This document shows, one piece after another, positions 37,545 to 51,429 of a stretch of DNA of 64,000 nucleotides. A model generated the notes under the pieces. The model saw only the letters and a list, made by a program, of their open reading frames with translations. It was not told the origin of the DNA and did no database searches. The DNA is from Scylla paramamosain (Eukaryota; Arthropoda; Malacostraca; Decapoda; Portunidae): the NCBI RefSeq assembly GCF_035594125.1, contig NC_087178.1, forward strand, positions 9,217,501-9,281,500, in the 5' to 3' direction. The translations under genes and the position numbers were made by a program. The number at the start of each line of letters is the position of its first letter. The first letter of the stretch is position 1.

Positions 37545-39050
37545 CTATGAGTAAAAATGGTTAAAAATCACAATACTGCTGGGGACAAAAGTTTTCTTGT
37601 ACCGCTCCGTTTTTATCAATGGCAGTGCCAGCCTTCGTCCTGACCTTAAAAACATATAACAGTTATTAAGAGGATGAGTTTGGTCCTGCATTATTTTCCG
37701 AACTTGTTTTAATGCTGCCTCTTGATATAGATTGTCTATGAATGTTACTGTTGCCCCTAACTTTTTAGCCTTTTTGACTATTTTGTTTAGCTTATTTTTG
37801 TCTGATACAGTTAGCTTTTTGTACCAGGTAGTGACAGAAAAATTCAAAATTGACTCTAAGGTGGATTTATAAAACAAGCTGATTATTTTCTTGTCTACAT
37901 GAACGTTATTTAAAATTCTGATAAAATGAAGTCTTTGGTTGCACTTTTTAATGACTAGATTTGTATTTGCATTGCCTTTGAGTTCATCGTCAATCACAAT
38001 CCCAAGATATTTATATTCTTTTACCCGTTCCACAGGTTTTCCATTAATACTGATGGGATCTGGTGCATTTGTAAGCTTTTTCCTAAAATCTATTATCATT
38101 TCTTTGGTTTTCTTAACATTCAGTACTAAATAGTTATCTGTACACCACTCAACAAATTTTCGTACCTGAGTTTCATAATTTCTACAGTCATCGTTCAATA
38201 TCTTTCCTATAATTACTGTGTCATCGGCATATTTGATTATGTTACAGTCATCAAAGACGCTCCTACAGTCATTTGTGTACAGGGTGAATAATACTGGGGA
38301 CAACACACATCCCTGAGGTGCACCTGTGTTGGTAATGATTTTGTTGGACAGTGTGCTGCCTATTTTGGTGTACTGGGGCCTTTTTGCTAAGAAACTAAAA
38401 ATCCAGTTTAAAAGGTTACTGTTATAGCCCATCGCTAAAAGTTTCCTTAAAAGTATATGGGGCTGTATAGTGTTAAAAGCTGAACTAAAATCTATAAATA
38501 AAATTCTAATTGATGAATATCTTTGATCTAAGTGTTTGCTAATATCATTCATAAAAGTTAAGCTTGCATCTTGAACACTTCTATTTCTACAGTAAGCGAA
38601 TTGCATTTGGTCTCTAAAACATTCCATTCTATCACATAAAAGGTTTCTAACAATATTCTCCAAACATTTCATAATATTAGATGTGAGGGCAACAGGTCTA
38701 AAATCATTAAAAGTATTCGGAAAAGGAGTTTTGGCAATGGGTTTAATTTCTGTGAGTTTCCATAGATGAGGCACATCTCCCTGGTCGATGGAATCTTGGA
38801 ACAGTTGTGTCAGCACCGGAGTCAGCTGTTCCGCACAGTACTTAATTGCCCGAGCTGGTATCCCATCCGGCCCCGTGGCTTTACTCACTCGCACACGTTT
38901 CAGTTCCCTCATCACTGCTTCGTTCGTTATCTCGATTTGTTCGTCTCTCTTGTCGCGTATGACACCCAACACCTCACTTCTTTCTACACTAGTATCATAC
39001 TGTTCAAATCTAGCGAAAAATGAGTTCATATCATTTACATATGTTACCAC
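37545..39050 (-). CDS. LINE D reverse transcriptase ORF, 501 codons open
   Basis: RT motifs in order: 'VSKATGPDGIPARAIKYC', 'PIAKTPFPNTFNDFRPVALT', 'ILFIDFSSAFNTIQPH' (Asp187), 'TGAPQGCVLSPVLFTLYTND' and 'YADD' at 274-277, then 'LNVKKTKEMIIDFRKK', 'YKYLGIVIDDEL', and the C-terminal 'LRSGRRLALPL'. All catalytic Asp residues are present. The Met used as a start is internal: in-frame coding continues upstream to the T-run near 39166, where it meets the endonuclease frame. It probably belonged to one continuous ORF2. Acts at the target site in target-primed reverse transcription. Confidence 0.85.
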   Translation of the reverse strand: MVTYVNDMNSFFARFEQYDTSVERSEVLGVIRDKRDEQIEITNEAVMRELKRVRVSKATGPDGIPARAIKYCAEQLTPVLTQLFQDSIDQGDVPHLWKLTEIKPIAKTPFPNTFNDFRPVALTSNIMKCLENIVRNLLCDRMECFRDQMQFAYCRNRSVQDASLTFMNDISKHLDQRYSSIRILFIDFSSAFNTIQPHILLRKLLAMGYNSNLLNWIFSFLAKRPQYTKIGSTLSNKIITNTGAPQGCVLSPVLFTLYTNDCRSVFDDCNIIKYADDTVIIGKILNDDCRNYETQVRKFVEWCTDNYLVLNVKKTKEMIIDFRKKLTNAPDPISINGKPVERVKEYKYLGIVIDDELKGNANTNLVIKKCNQRLHFIRILNNVHVDKKIISLFYKSTLESILNFSVTTWYKKLTVSDKNKLNKIVKKAKKLGATVTFIDNLYQEAALKQVRKIMQDQTHPLNNCYMFLRSGRRLALPLIKTERYKKTFVPSSIVIFNHFYS

Positions 39051-39147
39051 ATCGTCTGGTTCAGGTGTTATTTGCTTTTTTCTATATCCGCAAAGTGCCT
39101 TGACTCCTTTCCAAGCATCTTTCGATTTATTTGTTCTAAAAAGCCCT

Positions 39148-40263
39148 TCAATCTTTTCTTTGTATTTTTTTTTTTGAGTTTGTTATTTTCTTATCTATTC
39201 GTTTTTGCAAATTCTTTTTCTGGTCTGTACTTCCACTATGCCTTATTCTGCGCTTTTCATTTAACATAGATATCAACTCTTTATTTATCCATGGCTTGTT
39301 ATTAGGATATATTTTCACATCTTTGGTAGGTATAAGCATGTCTAGACAAAAGTTAAAATATGAATTAAAAATGTCCGTGTTTACGTTAATGTCTGCCCTG
39401 TTTTCTATGAGCGCGGCCCAGTCTGTACACTCCAGGCAGGCTCGGAGCTGGGATATATTTTCTGGTTCCCATTTTCTATATTGTACCACTTTGCACGGTT
39501 CATTTTTCAACACTTGTTTATAGGTCGGTGCACAAAAGATCATATTGTGATCACTGGTCCCTAATTGCGGTCTTTGGTAGGCACGATAGGCGCCTCTCAC
39601 ATTGCAATATAGTTTATCTAGCGTATTATTTCCTCGGGTTGTGCATTTAACGGATTGTTCGTATTCTGGGATTTTTCCCTGGAAATCACACGTATTAAAG
39701 TCACCCATGATCAGCCTAGCACTTTCTGGCCATCGGCTTTCATATCTAGAGACACAATTTTCCAGTATTTCTGCAGCTGTTGCCACGTCTGCGTCCGTAG
39801 GGATGTACACGATGATAAGTATTATCTTAACGAATTCTCGTGGGAGGTAGAAAGGACGACAGGATACTACAAGGTATTCTATGTCATTATCACAGTATTT
39901 TTCATTAATATTCACTTGTGAGCACCAATTTTCATTAACATATACAGCGACTCCCCCACCTTTCTCCTTGTTGACACCTACCCTATCGGACCTTATTAAC
40001 ACGAATCCATCAAGGTTGTAAGTCCCGTCCACGTCTCTCTCTTGCAGCCACGTTTCAGTCAGGGCAATGATAGCACTATCTCTGTATTCATGTATGTACT
40101 TGCAGTTCGCAGAGAGCTCATCAATCTTGTTTCTGAGGGAGCGAGCATTACCAAATGTAAGGGCTGGCAGCGGTGTACGTATGCCACGTCGCCTCAATCT
40201 GACCCTCACACCACTTCGTCGTCCCCTTGCTAGAGGCGCGATGAATGCCTGGCTGCTCCCCAC
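39148..40263 (-). CDS. LINE D endonuclease ORF, 371 codons open
   Basis: APE endonuclease: 'NARSLRNKIDELS', 'IALTETWLQ' (catalytic Glu), 'RLIMGDFNTCDF' (Asp/Asn), and 'GTSDHNMIF' (Asp/His). The basic N-terminus 'RRSGVRVRLRRRG' matches copy 1. The frame ends in a Lys-rich stretch ('KKNLQKRIDKKI') at the homopolymer run, then continues in another frame as the RT ORF. Intended length is probably over 900 codons with RT. Confidence 0.85.
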   Translation of the reverse strand: MGSSQAFIAPLARGRRSGVRVRLRRRGIRTPLPALTFGNARSLRNKIDELSANCKYIHEYRDSAIIALTETWLQERDVDGTYNLDGFVLIRSDRVGVNKEKGGGVAVYVNENWCSQVNINEKYCDNDIEYLVVSCRPFYLPREFVKIILIIVYIPTDADVATAAEILENCVSRYESRWPESARLIMGDFNTCDFQGKIPEYEQSVKCTTRGNNTLDKLYCNVRGAYRAYQRPQLGTSDHNMIFCAPTYKQVLKNEPCKVVQYRKWEPENISQLRACLECTDWAALIENRADINVNTDIFNSYFNFCLDMLIPTKDVKIYPNNKPWINKELISMLNEKRRIRHSGSTDQKKNLQKRIDKKITNSKKKIQRKD

Positions 40264-40394
40264 ATGTTTACTGTAAGATTTTCATCATATAGTTCCCTTC
40301 CCCATTTAAATTTTCTTGCTTCTTGTTATTCTTTCATATTGAACCCATCACATTATATAATTGAGGAGTTCGTCCTGTCCACAGAATTACTGGA

Positions 40395-40560
40395 ATCCAG
40401 CCAGGCTTAGTAGTTTGCTCAGTTATTTTTGAAAGATACTAGTCTCTGTTGGGAAAGTTAGTATGAGTAAAAACGAGCAGGTGGGCGTTACATTACCCCT
40501 CTCCTCCTCCCCCTCCACCCATTGCATGAGCCACTACCTGAGACCCTCCTAGTGGGAACC
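40395..40560 (+). repeat. Family U repeat copy 6, fragment
   Basis: 'gggcgttacattacccctctcctcctccccctccaccc...gcatgagccac' parallels 36195-36245. It lies directly upstream of the family E 5' end. Confidence 0.45.
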
Positions 40561-40932
40561 GCTTTGTCGTGGTGGGGGGCTTGTATGTCCTTATGAGCTG
40601 GCAAGCGAGGCTAGAGAAGGCCTTGGCTCCTACTCCGCCCTATTTAGGGGGGGGGGAGGGCTACCTGTCCTTGCAAGGACACCAGTGAGGGACCGGACTA
40701 AATGGTTCCTAGAGTCAGGCTGCCAGTATGGGTCAACGGTGCCGTCCTTTGATGGATGCTGGGGTGTCTGGGCTAGGATGCGTTGTTAGGGGAGGTCTTT
40801 GCTTTGTCGTGGACAAACTTTCGAATCATGAGGGACTACTTTTTAAAAAGAGTTGCCCTCAAGGGGACGCGGTACCCCATTTGCGGTGGCCAGCGCTCTT
40901 TCCCTTCGTATTCCCAGTAGGCGGTTTCCCTT

Positions 40933-42427
40933 ATGCCCCTGGAGCCATTGTATTTTTATAATATCCTATGGGTAAATATAAAAATTCCTCTGGTCATCGA
41001 GGGGCGGTCGACCAGGCCCTCGAGACGTCATCCTCTTGCCGTGATGGTGATATGCAGGCAGGAGCTGATATTCCTCCTGCTGTTGCTTCCTATGGTGGAA
41101 GTCACCTTTGGTTCAGTTGTTCAGTCTTGTCTTGACACTCTCTTTATCATTAATTTCGATGCCTCCATGTCATACCGTGCTATTCACTCGGTCTGCAAGC
41201 CATTTGGAACAATTCTCCGTATTCGTCTGAAATACGATAGTGATTGTCTCTCTAATCGGTGCTATGTGACTTTTACATCTGACGTTGCTGGCAAAGCTGC
41301 TCTTGAGACAATAAATTCTCTGCGTTTTGGAAACAACAAGTTAACTGCTGAGGTCAGTGAGAGAGTGAGAAAGCTAACTGTCCTAATATCTTTGATGATG
41401 CTGAAGAATGTGCTCCCAAAGTTCACCACCCACCTACACCTTACTGGTTTGTAGCTTATTATAGGTCGAGGTAACTTTTACTCAAGTTGCAAAGTATTTA
41501 GAAAGGAGGACTGGAGTCCTCCATACGAAATAGCACCAATAAATATGATAAAGGTGTATTGATCAGAGCTAAAGATTTAACAAAGGTAATGATGCTACTC
41601 CATCTACCTTGCCATTTTGATGAAATCTTCGAATCCATCAAATTACACCGAACATTCAGTTACAGGACCTGTTTGTACAGGACCTGTACAAACTCTCAGG
41701 AGATGATATCCTTCAGCTATATCTTAATAATGTTCAACGAGTGGCCACTTTCTATGGTTCTATTCTCCTTGAAAGTGTAAAGATCGGTCCACTTTTTCTT
41801 CGCATAAAGGAATTCGTTATATTATTGGTGTTATGAGTTCGGTCACAGAAGGAAGAATCAGAATCTTACTGCCTCTTCTGCAGGGAAGCTTACCCGTTAC
41901 GTTCTCGACAATGCAAGAAGGAGGAGGATATCCTTCAATTGGCTAATTCTCACTTCATTAGTCTCTGTAGTGCCAGGTGGGAAGTTCTCTTTAGACAGAA
42001 GGACGGTTTGGGAAAAACATACTCCTCCTCCCTCGACTCTAGTTCTTCTACCTCTAAGACAGGTAATAAGGTTGTCACACCTTCCCACGTTTCTCAGCCA
42101 TCGACTGTTTCCTCCCATTCTTGTGAGAATGTCGCTCCTTCAGTTATCGTAGACAACAGGTTTTCCATTTTGGAAAGTGTCACCTCCTCTGCATTTTCAA
42201 CCAAACCCTCCACTACAACTTTAGCAAAGCCCTCCACTGCATCTTCACCATCTACAACACAGACTCCTTGTACAAAAGTGTATATTGCCGAAATCCACGT
42301 TCCAATGGACTCCCAACCACGAACGACTCCCAAGACTTTTATACCTCCACACTCACATGGTAACAATTCTCCAAAGTTTCCTCCCAGTACCACCAGAAAC
42401 GTTCCCGGGTGTCTGTTGAGTCCTTAG
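40933..42427 (+). pseudogene. LINE E ORF1 with RNA-recognition motif
   Basis: The frame at 40933-41454 contains an RRM-like fold: 'DTLFIINFDASMSYRAIHSV' (RNP2-like LFIINF), 'CKPFGTILRIRLKY', 'NRCYVTFTS' (RNP1-like), and 'ALETINSLRFGNNKLTAEV'. A later frame (41939-42427) is Ser/Thr/Pro-rich low complexity. At least two frameshifts lie between. RRM-containing ORF1 proteins of LINEs bind element RNA. Confidence 0.65.
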
Positions 42428-42759
42428 ACTCAACGGGCGTCCCCCTCCCTAGAGAATCAGGTGTCCCTGAACCAGATGTAATCAGTCATCCACTTCTGAT
42501 ATGGATGTAGAGGGTTTCTTTGCCTATTTTCCAAATAAGTCCTCAAAGAGCGATACCGATACGTCTTTGTCGAAGAATTCTCCTCCTCTGTTCTTTTCAA
42601 GAGTTTCAGACTCGGGGGGAGGGGGTAGCCATCCCCACACCAGTTATTCAGTCTCAGGTTCCTGTGCCTACAAACAACGTAGGACCAGATAAGTCTCGTC
42701 ATCCAAGTAAGGTACCTAGTCAAGTTGGCAAAAGGAAGCTTTTCTATGGGGCTCCCCAG

Positions 42760-43475
42760 AAAAAAAAAAAAAAGTAACATTCAAGATTCTGCAGTGGAAT
42801 TGTTACGGTTTGCCCGTCTCCTCGGAAGAACTCCGGGTGTTGATCTCTAGGTTTTCTCCTGTTTCTATTTGTCTGCAAGAGACAATGCTCGGAGATTCCA
42901 CTCAGTTTAGTCCTCCTGGATATCGTTCTTTCTTCTCCACTCTTATTCCTGGTCAGGGTTATCATGGTGGCATTGCCGTCTTTATTCGCACATATATTCC
43001 TTTTATCAACCTGCAGATTCACTCGCCGCTGCAGGTTGTTGCTGTTTTTTTTCTATAAATTGATTTTATATATCATGCAGCTTATATTTCCTTCCAAGTG
43101 TTCCTGTTTAAAGGAATTAACTTGATTATCCTGTAAGTAATCTTCCTTCTTCTCTTCTATTATTAGTTGACTTCAATGGTCGCCATCCTTTTTGGGATGA
43201 TGATGCTGTCAATCCTAGTGGTCTTTTACTTGCTTCTTTTATCGAAGATTCACGATTAGAGATTTTAAACTATGGAAACATTACTCATTTCCATAATGAA
43301 ACCAGTACTTTTACAACAATAGATCTTTCACTCTTCATCCCTAATTCCTTTCTTGATTTTAATTGGAGGGTTTTACCATATTTATATGGAAGCTATCACT
43401 TCCCAATTTTATTAGAATCAACTGATTCTATGCCACAGTCACGTCCTCCTCGATGGCGTCTAGATAGAGCGGATT
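42760..43475 (+). pseudogene. LINE E endonuclease region
   Basis: Open pieces: 'SPVSICLQETMLGDS' (catalytic Glu in QET) and 'GYHGGIAVFIRTYIPF' at 42810-43058. In other frames comes 'FNGRHPFWDDDAVNP' near 43170, corresponding to 'GDFSGRHPLWDD' in the minus copy. Stops break it. The DFNxHHxxW-like block is typical of I/Jockey/R1 endonucleases. Confidence 0.65.
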
Positions 43476-43589
43476 AGCACATATTCACGGAACTCAGCAC
43501 CCCTGAGTAGATGAGACAGGAAATTGTGAGGAGGCAGTAACTTACTTCACTGATGTCTTGCACTCCGCTACCCTTTAATCCGTCTCAAA

Positions 43590-44308
43590 GACCTCTGCTC
43601 GGTTTCCTAAACGTCCTGTTCCCTGGTGGAATGCAAATTGTGCAGCAGCCATTCGAGAAAAGCGTGCTGCCTTTTTCTCGCCTTCGACGACATCGAAGGC
43701 CTCCGAAAGCCACCACTGTCTAGAGGCTTTTCGATAAGCGGGTGCTCGTGCGCGTCGCACCTCAGAGATTGCTCAGTGGGAGTCTTGGAGGAGTCATGTC
43801 TCTTCCATCACAATACGCACTCCACTTTAACAGAGTCCGCAAAATATATGAAAAGTATTCTGCCCCATTTTCTTTGTCTGAAGTACGAATGGCTTTGTCC
43901 CAGTGCCATGACTCATCCCCGGGTCTCGATGACATCCCATATTCCTTTTTGTGCCATATATCCGATGAAGCTTTTACCTTTCCTTTTTTGACATCTATAA
44001 CTTTATTTGGAATACCACTGATTTTTCATCTTATTTTTGGGTGTGGGTGTAAATATCTCCATTCCAAAATCATTCCCTGGAAATGATGATCAGCTAACGA
44101 CCAATTATTGCCCCATTTCCTTAACTTCATGTATTTTTAAGATGCTGGAAAATATGGTGAATATCAGGCTTATGTGGTACTTAGAAAGAAGCAATTTCTT
44201 TTCTCTTGTTCAGAATGGCTTTAGGAAAATGAGGGCTGCGACTGATACTTTATTGTCTCTGGAATCTTCCATTTGTGAGCCATTTGCTAATAAGCATCAC
44301 CATGTCAG

Positions 44309-44339
<31 letters not shown>

Positions 44340-44900
44340 GAGGAAGCTTATGACACAACCTGGCGTCGTGGCATTTTACTTTCTTCGAGTTTAGTCTCAG
44401 TGGCCGACTCCTTTTTTTATGCAAAAGTTTTTATATCACCGTTTTTTTATGAGTACGGGTTGGTGGCGATTTGTCAGGAGTTCGCATATTTGAAGATGGC
44501 ATGCCGCAAAATAATAATATACTTAGTGCCACACTTCTCGCTGTAGCTATAAACAGTGTCATTAGTGTACTTCCAAAAGGATTTCTTGGTAGCTTATATG
44601 TAGATGACTTGTCTGCCTTCTTTTCTGTGGCGTGGATGCCACTGAGAGGAAGCTGCAGGTGTCGATTAATAGGATTTCTGTCGGCCGCAACTTGAGGATT
44701 TCGTTTCTTGGCTTCGAAGAGTGTGGCCATGCATTTTTGCCACCTCCGTGGTGTTCACCCTGCCCCAGACTTGTTAACATATGATACAAAAATCTCTTTT
44801 GTGGAGGAAACTCGTTTCTTGGACTTACATTTGACAGTCACCTGACTTAGATACTCCACCTTTGTTTTATTAAGGCAGCTTGTATGAAGGCGCTGTCACT
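43590..44900 (+). pseudogene. LINE E reverse transcriptase region
   Basis: It reads 'LSEVRMALSQCHDSSPGLDD' (43742-44086 frame), 'TDTLLSLESSICEPFANKH', 'EEAYDTTWRRGILL' (first Asp block, near 44345), and 'GFLGSLYVDDLSAFF' near 44590 (catalytic YVDD present). A T20 run at 44318-44338 and several indels disrupt it. Confidence 0.7.
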
Positions 44901-45990
44901 TCTTTATACTTTTTGGAGCCTTGACAGACAGATCCTCCTGGTATTGCAGCGAACTCTTATTCTTTCTAAACTGGAGTACGGTTGTGAAATTTATTCATTT
45001 GCAACTGAGGCTCGGCTTCATGTGTTCGATTCGGTGCACCACGCTGGTATTCGCCTGGCAACTCGTGCGTTCTGCTCATTCAGTCCCTAGCTTACTGGTG
45101 GTTGCTGGTGTCCTTCCATTGGAGTTGCATCGCCTGTCCTTATTGTTAAGGTGCTGGTATTGAGTTCAACGTCTTCCTGAATCAGTCTTTTGCATGTCAA
45201 TCTCCTGCGATTCACTTTCTCAACTATACATTTGTCGCCCGAGTTTCCTTAAACTTCGGTTTCAGGGTTCCATTTACTATGGTGACATTAAATGTGTCTT
45301 CCCTCTCTGTATTTCCCTGTCGATTCCCAGTATTCATCACTCACGTTTCTGTCTGTGGTCCTGCTATTCTTAATAAGAACTTGCAACCGGATTGTGAGTC
45401 CATACACTGTTCTTAGAAATACTGTTCTGCTCATTCTCCGTCCCTCTATTTACAGATGGTTCAAAATCTGATGCAAAGGTCCGATTTGGTGTTATCTTCC
45501 CTTCGTTCTGTCGAGGCGGTAGCCTACCTGGTGTTGCTTCGGTGTTTAAAGATTATTTTTTACTCTTCATACCCCATCTTTTACAATTTTTAGGCAGCAA
45601 CTCGGACTGCTCCTTCCAACCCCATCTCATTTCACGACTTATATTCCAGGATAAGGCTGGCAGTTCATGCCAGTTGGCAGAGCATGTGGGAAGCTTTTTT
45701 TTTGGTTGCCTGTACGAAGATGGAAGTTACTTCTCTTCCTTCCTGTCAGTGGACGTATGTCCATGTGCGGGAGCGCCACTCAGAGACTACACTATTCCGT
45801 CTCCAGACGGGTCACACCTGTCTCACCCATGGTTACCTCATGTCCCAGGAAACCCAAGCATTTTGTTCTCACTGCTTAGTTCCCCTTACAGTGCGAGACT
45901 TTCTAATGGAGTGTCCCAGTCTGGTGGAACTGCAGGAGCGATATTTTTTCCATTGTCGCGATGAGGATGGGACTTTTCCCGGGACATGAG
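44880..45990 (+). pseudogene. LINE E C-terminus with RNase H and zinc-finger-like block
   Basis: RT thumb: 'LQRTLILSKLEYGCEIYS'. RNase H: near 45450 the text corresponds to a TDGSKSDAKVRFG-type start, with the catalytic Asp codon present in one frame. The end has 'QAFCSHCLVPLTVRDFLMECP' (frame 45684-45989), the C-x2-C...H/C block found at the C-terminus of I-clade ORF2. Frame-broken. Confidence 0.65.
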
Positions 45991-46135
45991 GTTCTTATAT
46001 ATATGGACAAGGCTGGTCTTTTGAACAAATTATAGATTACCTTTTAACTATTCTTCTATTTATTTTATAAGTAATATAGTATTGGGCAGAATTTTATTCT
46101 TGCACTGGGAGAACATAGAGGGAAGTGAAGACATG

Positions 46136-46352
46136 TAACGAACAACGCTGGGTCTTGGGGCCTGGTTAAATGGGTTAAGTGTCTTGGGCACGTAACGGAC
46201 AACACACTAGATATCTGGGTCACTGGAGTCAATGTCTTGTGCATATAACGAACAAAGCCAGATGTTGCGTCATTGGGGTCAGTGCCTTGGGTACGAAACG
46301 AACAACGCCAGATACAATGGTCTGGGTCAGTGGGGTCAGTACCCCCTCTCTT
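46136..46352 (+). repeat. Minisatellite in the LINE E 3' region, about 4 units of 50-56 bp
   Basis: Units start near 46136, 46192, 46245 and 46294, each with 'ngnaacgnacaacgc' followed by a 'gggtcantggggtcagt' block. Units are diverged by several bases each. Confidence 0.75.
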
Positions 46353-46544
46353 TAAACAAAATAAAATTGATTAATACAGTAACATACCAATCCTCTCATT
46401 TTTAGCACTTAAGGTTTTGAAGATTCATCCCATTTCCCTTTTAATGTGTACTTTATCTTTATAGTGATTTTTTTAAAAATATTTTAAGCATCCCATAATT
46501 TTGTTTTTATATTAATATTTTAATCAGCAATCTTTGCTGATTTT

Positions 46545-46616
46545 AAAGTTTCTTAGCGGCACCATATAACCGCGATGTTGCGGCGCCACAACTTAAATCA
46601 ATCAATTAATCACTGC
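46545..46616 (+). repeat. LINE E 3' terminus: conserved hairpin and TCAA tail
   Basis: 'ttaaagtttcttagcggcaccatataaccgcgatgttgcggcgcc' then 'aaatcaatcaattaatc'. CCGC...GCGG and GGC..GCC can pair as a stem. The same terminus occurs at 62345-62428. Confidence 0.75.
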
Positions 46617-46629
46617 TTGAGAAGAGTTC

Positions 46630-47329
<700 letters not shown>

Positions 47330-47334
47330 ACGAT

Positions 47335-48819
<1,485 letters not shown>

Positions 48820-49018
48820 TATACTGAAGCTAGACAATGGAAAGGAAAATTTCATAATGAATATCAAAGTAAATCGCTCTAATGAATAGTCCCTTTCTTA
48901 CAGAGTTAGTAAATTCAAATTCTTCGTTTCATCTATAAAAAACACAAATGTCATTCTTCTCTTTCTTCTTCATTTTACCTTCGTTTAGTATTGCTGCTAC
49001 TGCTAGTTCTACACTATT

Positions 49019-49110
49019 ATCAACAACAACAACAACAACAAAAACAACAACAACAACAACAACAACAACGACGACGAGGACGACGACGACACAAAGACAA
49101 CAACAACAGC
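49019..49110. repeat. (CAA)n / (CGA)n trinucleotide tract
   Basis: Interrupted CAA units grading into ACG/GAC units. Confidence 0.9.
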
Positions 49111-49124
49111 AGCATTACTGAGAA

Positions 49125-51428
<2,304 letters not shown>

Positions 51429-51429
51429 T

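Larger units (their letters stand above)
37385..40275 (-). mobile_element. Family D LINE copy 2 (L2/Rex1-like), nearly intact
   Basis: Minus orientation: endonuclease ORF, RT ORF, then 'gtgaccaataaattatctt' and a (TTATC)n pentanucleotide tail (plus strand 37391-37424). It has the same domain content as copy 1 at 24169-27455, but a different tail unit (TTATC versus ATT). The only coding break seen between endonuclease and RT is at a T11 run on the plus strand near 39166-39177. Confidence 0.87.
40561..46616 (+). mobile_element. Family E LINE copy 1 (I-clade-like), about 6 kb
   Basis: Structure: 5' region (40561-41040), ORF1 with an RRM, ORF2 with endonuclease, RT and RNase H, a long 3' UTR with a minisatellite, and a terminal hairpin with a TCAA tail (46545-46616). 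It aligns with the minus-strand copy at 51430-55690 in the 5' region, ORF1 and ORF2. APE endonuclease plus RNase H suggests the I superclade. All ORFs are frame-broken. Confidence 0.8.

Noticed and set aside
40728..40961. 77-codon frame at the LINE E 5' end considered as a separate gene
   Set aside because: The minus copy shows related text in this region (55319-55777) but with poor frame conservation; it is more likely LINE 5' region.
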